Shown in pieces: positions 1 to 8,181 of a stretch of 19,494 nt of DNA. Origin of the DNA: an uncultured Clostridia bacterium (lineage in GTDB: Bacteria > Bacillota > Clostridia > TANB77 > CAG-508); assembly GCA_947623615.1 (NCBI GenBank), contig CANQHH010000004.1:1-19494 (forward strand), read 5' to 3'. The notes beneath the pieces were generated by a model that saw only the letters and a list, made by a program, of their open reading frames with translations, had not been told where the DNA came from and ran no database searches. The position numbers and the translations under genes are program-made. Within the stretch, counting starts at the first letter, position 1; each line of letters opens with the position of its first letter.

Positions 1-158
1 TTGTAATACTTGTAGTACCTACATTAAGACAATTGTTTAGTATACCAGTTTTACCATTAAATAACATATTAGAAACAATCGGACTTATTATTTCACCAAT
101 TATAATTGTAGAAATATTTAAGTTATTAAAAATAAATACATCAAAAGATGAAGTTTAA
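1..158 (+). CDS. Cation-transporting P-type ATPase, C-terminal end (partial)
   Basis: The first complete codon is at base 3, and the frame stays open to a TAA at 156-158, so this is the 3' end of a gene starting outside the window. The roughly 51 visible residues include PTLRQLFSIPVLPLNN followed by a hydrophobic run (LIISPIIIVEIFKLLK) and a short hydrophilic tail. This fits the last transmembrane segments of calcium-type P-type ATPases, where a PPLRxxF-like turn, a short loop and a final helix ending in (V)EIFK close the protein. The catalytic and transport domains are not visible, so the ion cannot be stated. The family call rests on this tail alone and is moderately sure. Confidence 0.6.
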   Translation, partial: VILVVPTLRQLFSIPVLPLNNILETIGLIISPIIIVEIFKLLKINTSKDEV

Positions 159-227
159 AAGTACAAAATTTTATAAATTTTCCAGTAGTATTATTTAGAG
201 AATATAGATAAATTTGTTTTTTAGATG

Positions 228-233
228 TATAAT
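228..233 (+). promoter_or_regulatory. Possible -10 box upstream of the deacetylase
   Basis: A perfect TATAAT lies 37 bases before the TTG start at 271. No good -35 box is found at 16-18 bases, so this is a weak candidate in an AT-rich background. If real, it could drive the deacetylase and the repeat-protein genes behind it. Confidence 0.3.
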
Positions 234-270
234 ATTAATGAAAAATGTCAAATTAAGGAGAGCGAGATAA

Positions 271-1215
271 TTGGTATATTATGTAGAGCCTATAAAATTA
301 AGAAAAAGGCACGCTAATAAATTTAAAATAGCAATTGCAATATTAATAGTAATAATTGTGTTGAGTATTTCAATAGCTTTAGGAATTTTTACGGTAAAAA
401 AAGTAAGAGAAAGTAAAAATAATGAAATACTTGAAAATGTTATGGAGGAAAGAAAAACAGAAATCGATAAACAGCAAGAAGTAGTAGCGCAAACTCAGGA
501 ACAACCAGAGGAAAAAAAGGAAAATGTTGTTGCACAACAAGTAGTGAAACCAGAGGTAGATTATAAAAAATTTGTAGCTAACGTAAATAATATATACGAT
601 GGAAAAGAAGGAAAGAGAGTATTCTTAACATTTGATGATGGACCATCAGAAGCAGTTACACCATATATATTAGATACACTTAAGAAATACAATATAAAAG
701 CGACATTTTTTGTATTAGGTGATAGAGTGAAATATAATCAAGATTTAATAAAAAGAGAATATAATGAAGGTCATTATATTGCAAATCATGGTTATACACA
801 TGATTATGGAAAGATTTATTCAAATTATAAAAAAGTTTTAGAAGAGTATAATAATACAGAAAAAGAAATAAGAAAAGCTTTGGGAAATAAGAAGTATTCT
901 AGTCATTTATTTAGATATCCAGGAGGTTCGGTAGGAGGTGTGTACAATAAATTAAAACAGAAATCAAAGGAGCAATTAAAGAAAAACGATATTGCATATT
1001 TGGATTGGAATGCATTAACCAATGATGCAGCAGGTGCTAATACAAAGAAAAAGATATTACAAAACTTGAAAGAAACAGTCGGAAATAAGGAAAATGTAGT
1101 ATTACTTATGCATGATGCCCCAGACAAAATTTTAACATATGAAACTTTAGAAGAATTAATAAAATATTTACAAGGAAAAGGGTATGTGTTTAAAAATATG
1201 TATGATTTAATGTAG
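271..1215 (+). CDS. Membrane-anchored polysaccharide deacetylase (NodB domain)
   Basis: A 314-residue cell-envelope hydrolase of carbohydrate esterase family 4, which removes acetyl groups from peptidoglycan or another polysaccharide with a metal ion. Residues 18-41 form one membrane helix after a basic N-terminus. A charged linker (about 43-110) follows, then the NodB domain. All five motifs are visible: TFDDGP (120-125), the metal-binding HGYTH (173-177), RYPGG (215-219), DWN (245-247) and LMHD (279-282). These include the catalytic Asp/His and metal-ligand positions, so it is probably active outside the membrane. The TTG start is chosen because AAGGAG at 255-260 is well placed and the next in-frame Met falls after the membrane helix. 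It ends 19 bp before the first repeat-protein gene and may share its transcript. The natural substrate cannot be read from the sequence. Confidence 0.88.
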   Translation: MVYYVEPIKLRKRHANKFKIAIAILIVIIVLSISIALGIFTVKKVRESKNNEILENVMEERKTEIDKQQEVVAQTQEQPEEKKENVVAQQVVKPEVDYKKFVANVNNIYDGKEGKRVFLTFDDGPSEAVTPYILDTLKKYNIKATFFVLGDRVKYNQDLIKREYNEGHYIANHGYTHDYGKIYSNYKKVLEEYNNTEKEIRKALGNKKYSSHLFRYPGGSVGGVYNKLKQKSKEQLKKNDIAYLDWNALTNDAAGANTKKKILQNLKETVGNKENVVLLMHDAPDKILTYETLEELIKYLQGKGYVFKNMYDLM

Positions 1216-1234
1216 ATATAATAGGTGAGAATAG

Positions 1235-3475
1235 ATGAATGAAGTAGAGGAAGAAAAGATAAGAGAAAGATTAAAAGATAGGCAAGATTTAATTAGTGAA
1301 AGTATGTGGTTAAGAAAGTATGAAGAAGTAGAGAAAATTCTGAATATGCCGGAATGGAATGATGAAAGATATAAGGGATTGCTAACAGCAAATATATGGA
1401 GAAAAAGCGAGAAAGAAATAAGAAAAATTCTAAGTATGCCAGAGTGGAGCGATGAGAAATATAAAAGTTTGTTAACTCCTTCTATATGGTTTGGAAATGC
1501 TGAAGAAATAAGGAAAGTTCTGAATATGCCAGAATGGAATGATGAAAGATATAGAGGTTTATTAGCACCAAATATATGGAGTAGAAACGAGTATGAAATA
1601 AAAGAAATTCTAAATATGCCAGAATGGAGTGATGCGAAATATAAAGGTTTGTTAACGCCTACTGTATGGATAAGAAGAGCTGATGAAATAAGAAAAATTC
1701 TAAATATGCCGGAATGGAGAGATGAGAAATATAAAAGTTTATTAACGCCTACTATATGGTTTAGAGATGTAGAAGAAATAAGGAGAATACTAAATATACC
1801 AGAATGGAGAGATGAAAGATATAAGGGATTGCTAACAGCAAATATATGGAGAAAAAGCGAGAAAGAAATAAGAAAAATTCTAAACATGCCAGAATGGAAT
1901 GATGAGAAATATAAAAGTTTATTAACGCCTATTATATGGGGGAGAAGCGAGGAAGAAATAAGGAAAATTCTAAACATGCCAGAATGGAACGATGAAAGAT
2001 ATAGAGTTTTATTATCACCAAATATATGGAGTAGGAACGAGAAAGAAATAAGGGAAATTCTAAATATGCCAGAATGGAGTGATGAGAGATATAAAGGTTT
2101 GTTAACGCCTACCGTATGGGCAAGAAAAGCTGAGGAAATAAGAAAAATTCTAAACATGCCAGAATGGAATGATACGAAATATAAAAGCTTGTTAACGCCT
2201 GCTATGTGGATTAGAAACGAGGAAGAAATAAGGAAGATTCTAAACATATCAGAATGGAATGATGCAAAATATAAAGAATTGCTAACACCAAATATATGGA
2301 GAAAAAGTGAGAAAGAAATAAGGAAAATTTTAAATATGCCGGAATGGAAAGATTCGAAATATAAAAGCTTATTAACGCCTACTATATGGATTAGAAACGA
2401 GGAAGAAATAAGGAAAATTCTAAACATGTCAGAATGGAATGATACGAAATATAAAAGCTTGTTAATGCCTACTATATGGACAAGAAAAGCTGAAGAAATA
2501 CAGGAAATTTTTGAAATGCCAGAATGGGATGATGAGAAATACGAAAGTTTGTTAACAGCTACTATATGGACAAGAAAAGCTGAAGAAATAAGAAAAATTT
2601 TAAATATGCCAGAATGGAGAGATGAGAAATATAAAAGCTTATTAACGCCTACTATATGGTTTAGAAGTGTAGAAGAAATAAGGGAAATTCTAAACATGTC
2701 AGAATGGAGTGATGAAAGATATAAGGGATTATTAACAGCAAGTACATGGAGAAAAAATGTTGAAGAAATAAGAGAAATATTAAGTCTGCCAGGATGGAAA
2801 GATGAAAAATACCAAAAATTGTTAACGCCTACTATATGGAGCAGAAAAGCAGAAGAAATACAGGAAATTTTAGAAATACCGGAGTGGGAAGATGAGAAAT
2901 TTCAGGGATTGTTAACATCAGGTATTTGGGTTAGAAAGCCGGAAGAAATACAGGAAATTTTAAGAATGCCAGAATGGGAAGAAGAGAGATTTCAAGGCTT
3001 GTTAACTCCAAATGTATGGAATAGAAATGCAGGAGAAATACAGAAAATTTTAGAAATGCCAGAATGGGAAGATGAGAGATTTCAGGGATTGTTAACTCCT
3101 ACTATATGGGCTAATAAAGCGGATGTAATACGAGAAAAGCTTGACCTAGAATATTGGAACGACGATAGATATGTGCATTTATTAAAACCATCTATATTTG
3201 GTTTGAAAATGAATAATATAAAAAAAGGAATTGAACTATCGGAAAAGTATGGAATAAGCGAATATATTACCAATAAATGTTTAAGAAGAAATGCAGAAGA
3301 ATTAGAAATACTTATAAAATATATGATTAAAAATGGTATGTCATTAATTGTAAAGAGAAAAAATGGAAAAAGCGCTTTAGATTCAATGTTAAATGCTAGT
3401 AATAGAGAGTTAAAGGAAAAATATGGTATAGATATGAAAAAAGTAAGAGAAGAAATTGAGGGTGTAGATAGATGA
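1235..3475 (+). CDS. 30-residue-repeat alpha-solenoid-like protein 1 (21 units)
   Basis: I do not recognise this 746-residue protein as a named family. It has a 29-residue N-cap starting MNEVEEEKIRERLKD, then 21 units of exactly 30 residues (30-659), then an 87-residue C-cap. The unit reads about EEIRKILNMPEWNDE in its first half and KYKSLLTPTIWxRxA in its second, which predicts two short helices joined by the PEW turn. Unit 21 (EYW, KPSIFG) is a degenerate capping unit. The C-cap has looser motifs (LRRNAEELEILIKYMIKNGM) reminiscent of mTERF-type helical repeats. No signal peptide or membrane segment is seen, so it is probably cytoplasmic. N-terminal units are of the RKILN...YKSLL type; the last are QEILE...RFQGLL. 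The start has AGGTGAG at 1223-1229. The gene ends in an ATGA overlap with the next paralogue. The ligand is unknown; nucleic acid or protein binding are both possible. Confidence 0.9.
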   Translation: MNEVEEEKIRERLKDRQDLISESMWLRKYEEVEKILNMPEWNDERYKGLLTANIWRKSEKEIRKILSMPEWSDEKYKSLLTPSIWFGNAEEIRKVLNMPEWNDERYRGLLAPNIWSRNEYEIKEILNMPEWSDAKYKGLLTPTVWIRRADEIRKILNMPEWRDEKYKSLLTPTIWFRDVEEIRRILNIPEWRDERYKGLLTANIWRKSEKEIRKILNMPEWNDEKYKSLLTPIIWGRSEEEIRKILNMPEWNDERYRVLLSPNIWSRNEKEIREILNMPEWSDERYKGLLTPTVWARKAEEIRKILNMPEWNDTKYKSLLTPAMWIRNEEEIRKILNISEWNDAKYKELLTPNIWRKSEKEIRKILNMPEWKDSKYKSLLTPTIWIRNEEEIRKILNMSEWNDTKYKSLLMPTIWTRKAEEIQEIFEMPEWDDEKYESLLTATIWTRKAEEIRKILNMPEWRDEKYKSLLTPTIWFRSVEEIREILNMSEWSDERYKGLLTASTWRKNVEEIREILSLPGWKDEKYQKLLTPTIWSRKAEEIQEILEIPEWEDEKFQGLLTSGIWVRKPEEIQEILRMPEWEEERFQGLLTPNVWNRNAGEIQKILEMPEWEDERFQGLLTPTIWANKADVIREKLDLEYWNDDRYVHLLKPSIFGLKMNNIKKGIELSEKYGISEYITNKCLRRNAEELEILIKYMIKNGMSLIVKRKNGKSALDSMLNASNRELKEKYGIDMKKVREEIEGVDR
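1322..3211 (+). repeat. 21 tandem 90-bp coding repeats with a 5-unit super-period
   Basis: Twenty-one in-frame 90-bp units without any insertion or deletion between them. Units 1, 6, 11 and 16 all carry WRK(S/N) after the TA/TP-(N/S)-(I/T) residues. Units 3 and 8 share PNIWSRNE, and units 4 and 9 share TPTVW. This gives a 450-bp higher-order period. Bases 1361-1433 and 1811-1883 are identical over 73 bp at that offset. Confidence 0.93.
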
Positions 3476-5982
3476 ATGAAGTAGAGGAAGAAAAAATAAG
3501 AGAACGATTAAAAGATAAACAAGATTTAATTAATGAAGCTATGTGGTTAAGAAAGTTTGAAGATGTAGAGAAAATTCTAAATATGCCGGAATGGAATGAT
3601 GAAAAAAATAAGGGATTGCTAACATCAAGAATATGGATAAGAAAGGCTGAAGAAATAAGGAAAATTCTAAACATGCCAGAATGGAATGATGAGAAATATA
3701 AAAGTTTATTAACACCTAATATATGGGCGAGAACCGAGAAAGAAATAAGAAAAATTCTAAATATGCCAGAATGGAATGATGAAAAAAATAAGGGATTGCT
3801 AACATCAAGTATATGGATAAGAAGAGCTGAAGAAATAAGGGAAATTCTAAATATGCCAGAATGGAGTAATGAGAAATATAGAAGCTTATTAACGCCTACT
3901 ATATGGTTTAGAGATGAAGAAGAAATAAGGAAAATTCTGAATATGCCAGAATGGAATGATGAAAAATATAAAAGTTTATTAAAGCCTACTGTATGGGGGA
4001 GAAACGAGAAGGAAATAAGAAAAATTCTAAATATGCCAGAATGGGGTGATGAAAGATATAAGGGATTGCAAACATCAAGTATATGGATGAAAAAAGCTGA
4101 AGAAATAAGTGAGATTATGAATATGCCAGAATGGAGTAATGAGAAATATAAAAGTTTATTAACGCCTACTATATGGTTTAGAAATGCAGAAGAAATAGGG
4201 GAAATTCTAAATATGCCAGAATGGAGAGATGAAAGATATAAGGGATTGTTAACATCGAGTATGTGGAGAAATAATGCAGAAGAAATAAGGGAAATTCTAA
4301 ACATACCAGAGTGGAACGAAGAAAGAAATAAGGGGTTGTTAACACCAAGTATATGGATAAAAAGTGCTGAAGAAATAAGAGAAATTCTAAATATGCCGGA
4401 GTGGAACGAAGAAAGAAATAAGAGTTTGTTAACACCAAATATATTTATAAAAAATGCAGAAGGAATAAAGGAAATTCTAAATATGCCAGAATGGAGTGAT
4501 GCAAGATATAGAGGTTTATTAACATCAAATATATGGAATAGAAACGCTGAAGGAATAAGGGAAATTCTAAACATGCCAGAATGGAGTAATGAAAAATATA
4601 AAAGTTTGTTAACACCTACTATATGGAGTAGAAAAGCAGAAGAAATACAGAAAATTTTAAACATGCCAGAATGGAATGATGAAAAATATAAAAGTTTATT
4701 AACGCCTACTATATGGTTTAGAAGTGTAGAAGAAATAAGGAAAATTCTAAACATGCCAGAATGGAAAGATGAGAAATATAAAAGTTTGTTAACGCCTACT
4801 ATATGGTATAGAAATGTAGAAGAAATAAGAGAAATTCTAAGTATGCCAGAATGGAAAGATGAGAAATACAAAAGATTGTTAACTCCTAATATATGGAGTA
4901 GAAAAGCAGAAGAAATACAGAAGATTTTAGAAATGCCGGAATGGAAGGATAAAAAAAATAAGGGATTGTTAACAGCAACTATATGGACAGGAAAAGCAGA
5001 AGAGATACAGAAAATTTTAGAAATGCCAGAATGGAAAGATGAGAGATATAAAAGTTTATTAACGTCTACTATATGGACAAGAAAAGCTGAAAAAATACAG
5101 GAAATTCTAAATATGCCGGAATGGAACGAAGAGAGATTTCAGGGATTATTGACATCAAATATATGGAGAAAAAAAGTAGAAGAAATAAGGGAAATTTTAA
5201 ACATGCCAGAATGGAGTGATGAGAAATATAAAAGTTTGTTAACTCCTACTATATGGTATGGAAAAGTAGAAGAAATACAGGGAATTCTGAATATGCCAGA
5301 ATGGAATGAAGAGAGATTTCAGGGATTATTAAGATCAAATATATGGAGAAGAAATGTAGAAGAAATACAGGAAATATTGAGAATGCCAGAATGGGAAGAA
5401 AAGAGATTTCAAGGATTGTTAACAGCAACTATATGGACAAGAAAAGCAGAAGAGATACAGAAAATTTTAGAAATGCCAGAATGGGAAGATGAGAGATTTC
5501 AGGGATTGTTAACCCCAAATGTATGGGCTAGAAATGTAGAAGAGATACAAGAAATTTTAGACATGCCGGAGTGGGAAGATGAGAGATTTCAGGGATTGTT
5601 AACATCAAATATATGGAGTAATAATGCAGATGTAATACGAGAAAAACTTAACCTAGAATATTGGAAAGACGATAGGTATGTTCATTTATTAAAGCCAGGT
5701 ATATTTGGTTTAAAAATGGATAATATAAAAAAAGGAATTGAAGTATTGGAGAGATATGGAATAAGTGAATGTGTTACAAATAGATGCTTAAGAAGAAAAG
5801 CGGATGATTTAGAAATGCTTATAAAATATATGCTTAAAAATGGTATGTCATTACTTGTAACGAAGCAAAATGGAAGCAAGGGATTAGCTCCAATATTAAG
5901 TGCTAGTACTAAAGAGCTAAAGGAAAATCATGGTATAGATATAAAAAAAGTGAAGAAAGAAATGGAAGGAGTAGATAGATAA
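3472..5982 (+). CDS. 30-residue-repeat alpha-solenoid-like protein 2 (24 units)
   Basis: The second and longest paralogue, 836 residues: 29-residue N-cap, 24 units of exactly 30 residues (30-749) and an 87-residue C-cap. Both caps align without gaps to those of the first protein. Many units alternate between a GLLTSxIW and a SLLTPxIW form. Units 1 and 3, 4 and 7, 9 and 10, and 18 and 20 are close sister pairs. Unit 24 is the degenerate EYW/IFG cap unit. Unit 10 has IF instead of IW, and unit 6 has LQT instead of LLT. The ATG overlaps the previous gene's TGA by four bases (ATGA). Its ribosome site GAGGGTG (3458-3464) lies inside the codons for the previous protein's last residues, so translation is probably coupled. 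No export signal is seen. Function is unknown, and the family is unnamed as far as I can tell. Confidence 0.9.
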   Translation: MNEVEEEKIRERLKDKQDLINEAMWLRKFEDVEKILNMPEWNDEKNKGLLTSRIWIRKAEEIRKILNMPEWNDEKYKSLLTPNIWARTEKEIRKILNMPEWNDEKNKGLLTSSIWIRRAEEIREILNMPEWSNEKYRSLLTPTIWFRDEEEIRKILNMPEWNDEKYKSLLKPTVWGRNEKEIRKILNMPEWGDERYKGLQTSSIWMKKAEEISEIMNMPEWSNEKYKSLLTPTIWFRNAEEIGEILNMPEWRDERYKGLLTSSMWRNNAEEIREILNIPEWNEERNKGLLTPSIWIKSAEEIREILNMPEWNEERNKSLLTPNIFIKNAEGIKEILNMPEWSDARYRGLLTSNIWNRNAEGIREILNMPEWSNEKYKSLLTPTIWSRKAEEIQKILNMPEWNDEKYKSLLTPTIWFRSVEEIRKILNMPEWKDEKYKSLLTPTIWYRNVEEIREILSMPEWKDEKYKRLLTPNIWSRKAEEIQKILEMPEWKDKKNKGLLTATIWTGKAEEIQKILEMPEWKDERYKSLLTSTIWTRKAEKIQEILNMPEWNEERFQGLLTSNIWRKKVEEIREILNMPEWSDEKYKSLLTPTIWYGKVEEIQGILNMPEWNEERFQGLLRSNIWRRNVEEIQEILRMPEWEEKRFQGLLTATIWTRKAEEIQKILEMPEWEDERFQGLLTPNVWARNVEEIQEILDMPEWEDERFQGLLTSNIWSNNADVIREKLNLEYWKDDRYVHLLKPGIFGLKMDNIKKGIEVLERYGISECVTNRCLRRKADDLEMLIKYMLKNGMSLLVTKQNGSKGLAPILSASTKELKENHGIDIKKVKKEMEGVDR
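3559..5718 (+). repeat. 24 tandem 90-bp coding repeats
   Basis: Twenty-four consecutive 90-bp in-frame units with no indels. The best conserved codons encode the LL, PEW and IW positions. Variation concentrates at the codons for unit residues 13, 24 and 27-30. A partial two-unit alternation (KGLLTS / KSLLTP) is visible in the first half, but the five-unit period of the first gene is not clear here. Confidence 0.93.
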
Positions 5983-6255
5983 ATGATAGATTTAGATATG
6001 AAAGAAATAAAAGATAAATTTGAGGAAAGTGTTATTAACAATATAGACAAGCAAAATGCTCATAAAATATTATCATTTCTAGTAAATGAAAAATGTGATT
6101 TTATAGAAGATATCATTTCGGATTATTTAGATTTATTTACATTTGACTATGAAGAGTTTGTAAATAAATATACAAAATTAAATGAAAAATATAATGGAGA
6201 ATTTTTAAAAGAAGCAAGGGCAAATATGGATTTATTAGAGGAGTTTTATTATTAA
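5983..6255 (+). CDS. Small acidic helical protein of unknown function
   Basis: A 90-residue protein that I do not recognise. It starts on the base after the TAA of repeat gene 2, with AAGGAG at 5966-5971, eleven bases upstream, inside that gene. It is rich in Asp, Glu, Lys, Leu and Ile, with no Trp and one Cys. It has no signal or membrane segment and is probably all-helical: MKEIKDKFEESVINN, then ILSFLVNEKCDFIEDIISDYLDLF, then a charged C-terminal helix. It does not carry the 30-residue repeat. Its position between repeat genes 2 and 3 suggests a partner or regulator of those proteins, but that is inference from gene order only. Confidence 0.7.
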   Translation: MIDLDMKEIKDKFEESVINNIDKQNAHKILSFLVNEKCDFIEDIISDYLDLFTFDYEEFVNKYTKLNEKYNGEFLKEARANMDLLEEFYY

Positions 6256-6314
6256 TTAAATATGATATTACAAAAAGCAGATATTTAGAAGATTTGATAC
6301 GGGGAGAAAAATAG

Positions 6315-8105
6315 ATGAATAAAGCAGAGCAAGAGAAAATAAGAGAACGATTAAAAGATAGACAAGATTTAATTAATGAAAGAATATGGCTAAGAAAGTT
6401 TGAAGAAGTAGAGAAAATTTTAAATATGCCAGAATGGAATGATGAAAGATACAAAGAATTGTTAACACCCAGTATATGGAAAAGTAATGTTGAAGAAATA
6501 CAGAAAATATTGAATATGCCAGAATGGGAAGATGAAAAATACAAAGGTCTATTAACAGCTACTATATTTGATAAAAATACAGAAGAAGTAGAGAAAATTC
6601 TAAATATGCCAGAATGGAATGATGAAAAATATAAAAGTTTGTTATCGCCTACTATATGGTTAAGAAATGCGGATGAAATACAGAAAATATTAAATATGTC
6701 AGAATGGGAAGACGAAAGATTTCAAGGCTTGTTGACACCGACAATATGGAGCAGTAAAGCAGAAGAAATAGAGAAAATATTAAACCTTCCAGAATGGAAC
6801 GAAGGAAGATTTAAAGGTTTGTTAACACCTAATATATGGAATAGTAATGCAAAAAAAATAGAAGAAATTTTGAGTATGCCAGAATGGAACAATGAAAGAT
6901 ACAAAAAGTTGTTAACTCCAACAATATGGAATAGTAATATGGAAGAAATAAAGAAGATTTTGAGTATGCCAGAATGGAATGATAAAAGATACAAGGGATT
7001 GCTAACATCAACTATATGGATTAACAATGCGGAAAAAATACATAAAATATTGAGAATGCCAGAATGGGAAAATGAAAAATACCAAAGAATGCTGACACCA
7101 ACAATATGGATGAAAAGTTCGAAAGAAATAGAGGAAATATTGAGTCTTCCAGAATGGAATGATGAAAAATTTCAGGGATTGTTGGCGTCAGCAATATGGA
7201 ATAGTAATTCAGAAGAAATAAAGAAAATATTAAATTTGTCAGAATTGAAAGACGAAAAATTTCAATGCTTATTGACATCTACAATATGGAATAGAAAAGC
7301 AGAAGAAATACAAGAAATATTGAGTATGCCAGAATGGAACAATGAAAAATATAAAAGTTTGTTAACGTCTACAATATGGAATAGAAAAGCGGAAGAAATA
7401 CAGGAAATATTGAACATGCCGGAATGGAAAAATGAAAAATTTCAAGGGTTATTAACGTCTACTATATGGACAAGAAAAGCAGAAGGAATACAGGAAATAT
7501 TGGGTATGCCGGAATGGAATAATGAGAAATATAAAAGTTTGCTAACGCCTAATATATGGAATAGAAAAGCAGAAGAAATACAGAAAATACTTAGAATACC
7601 AGAATGGGAAGACGAAAAATTTCAGGGTATGTTAACACCAAGTGTATGGAGTAGGAAAGCAGAAGAAATACAGGAGATTTTGAGTATGCCAGAATGGGAA
7701 GATGAGAGATTTCAAGGATTGTTAACATCAAATATATGGAGGGATAATGCGGAGGTAATACGAGAAAAGATTAACTTAGAATATTGGAAAGATGATAGGT
7801 ATGTTCATTTATTAAAACCATCTATAGTTGGTTTAAAAATTGAAAATATAAAAAAAGGAATAGCAATGTTGGAAAAGTATGGAATAAGTGAATACAGTAC
7901 CAATAGATGTTTAAGAAGAAATGCAGAGGATTTAGAAAAACTTATAAAATATATGATGGAAAATGGTATGCCATTACTTAGGGAGAATAGAAAAGGAAAG
8001 AAAAGATTAGATTCAATTTTTAATGCAAGTGATAAAGAGTTAAAGACAAAATTTGGTATAGATATAAAAAAGATGAAGAAGGAAAGGAAAGGAATGGATA
8101 GATGA
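6315..8105 (+). CDS. 30-residue-repeat alpha-solenoid-like protein 3 (16 units)
   Basis: The third paralogue, 596 residues: 29-residue N-cap (MNKAEQEKIRERLKD), 16 units of exactly 30 residues (30-509) and an 87-residue C-cap. It is the most divergent of the three. Its units differ more from one another (unit 10 has SEL for PEW, unit 2 IF for IW). Asn is frequent at variable position 27 (6 of 16 units). Unit 16 is the degenerate EYW/IVG cap unit. GGGGAG at 6301-6306 serves the ATG eight bases later. A 59-bp gap separates it from the small upstream gene. The C-terminal tail keeps the (E/K)G(V/M)DR ending of its paralogues even though no gene overlaps it here. No membrane or export signal is seen, and the function is unknown. 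Confidence 0.9.
   Translation: MNKAEQEKIRERLKDRQDLINERIWLRKFEEVEKILNMPEWNDERYKELLTPSIWKSNVEEIQKILNMPEWEDEKYKGLLTATIFDKNTEEVEKILNMPEWNDEKYKSLLSPTIWLRNADEIQKILNMSEWEDERFQGLLTPTIWSSKAEEIEKILNLPEWNEGRFKGLLTPNIWNSNAKKIEEILSMPEWNNERYKKLLTPTIWNSNMEEIKKILSMPEWNDKRYKGLLTSTIWINNAEKIHKILRMPEWENEKYQRMLTPTIWMKSSKEIEEILSLPEWNDEKFQGLLASAIWNSNSEEIKKILNLSELKDEKFQCLLTSTIWNRKAEEIQEILSMPEWNNEKYKSLLTSTIWNRKAEEIQEILNMPEWKNEKFQGLLTSTIWTRKAEGIQEILGMPEWNNEKYKSLLTPNIWNRKAEEIQKILRIPEWEDEKFQGMLTPSVWSRKAEEIQEILSMPEWEDERFQGLLTSNIWRDNAEVIREKINLEYWKDDRYVHLLKPSIVGLKIENIKKGIAMLEKYGISEYSTNRCLRRNAEDLEKLIKYMMENGMPLLRENRKGKKRLDSIFNASDKELKTKFGIDIKKMKKERKGMDR
6402..7841 (+). repeat. 16 tandem 90-bp coding repeats
   Basis: Sixteen in-frame 90-bp units with no indels. 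Units 10-13 share IWNRKA/IWTRKA ends and look like the most recent duplications; the N-terminal units are more diverged than those of the other two genes. Confidence 0.92.
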
Positions 8106-8111
8106 TTGATC

Positions 8112-8140
8112 TTGTATAGAAGCGGATAAAATCATATAAC
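8112..8140 (+). promoter_or_regulatory. Candidate sigma-A promoter of the thioredoxin genes
   Basis: TTGTAT (8112-8117) and TATAAC (8135-8140) are separated by 17 bases, just after the stop of the third repeat gene and 42 bases before the reductase start. The -10 overlaps an inverted repeat, AAATCATA (8129-8136) with TATGATTT (8154-8161). That repeat could form an imperfect hairpin or a protein site, but no T-tract follows it. Confidence 0.4.
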
Positions 8141-8181
8141 AAATTAAATTTTGTATGATTTGATGATATAGGGGGAATAAT

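Noticed and set aside
159..181. Terminator after the P-type ATPase (AAAATTT-TAT-AAATTTT)
   Set aside because: It is an AT-only seven-base stem with no T-run after it; such stems are common by chance here.
1217..1222. TATAAT just before repeat gene 1
   Set aside because: It overlaps the deacetylase stop region and lies immediately before the ribosome site, leaving no room for a leader. No -35 box was found, so it is probably chance in AT-rich DNA.
1207..4871. Very long minus-strand open frames (496 and 491 codons) opposite the repeat genes
   Set aside because: They are shadows: the 90-bp repeat lacks stops in one antisense frame, so openness repeats with each unit. They have no ribosome site, and the antisense product is a hydrophobic repeat with no family features. 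The same applies to the frames at 6137-7278.
1322..7841. CRISPR or non-coding tandem repeat array
   Set aside because: The 90-bp periodicity is in frame, varies mostly at codon positions that keep the protein motif, and has no spacer and repeat pattern.
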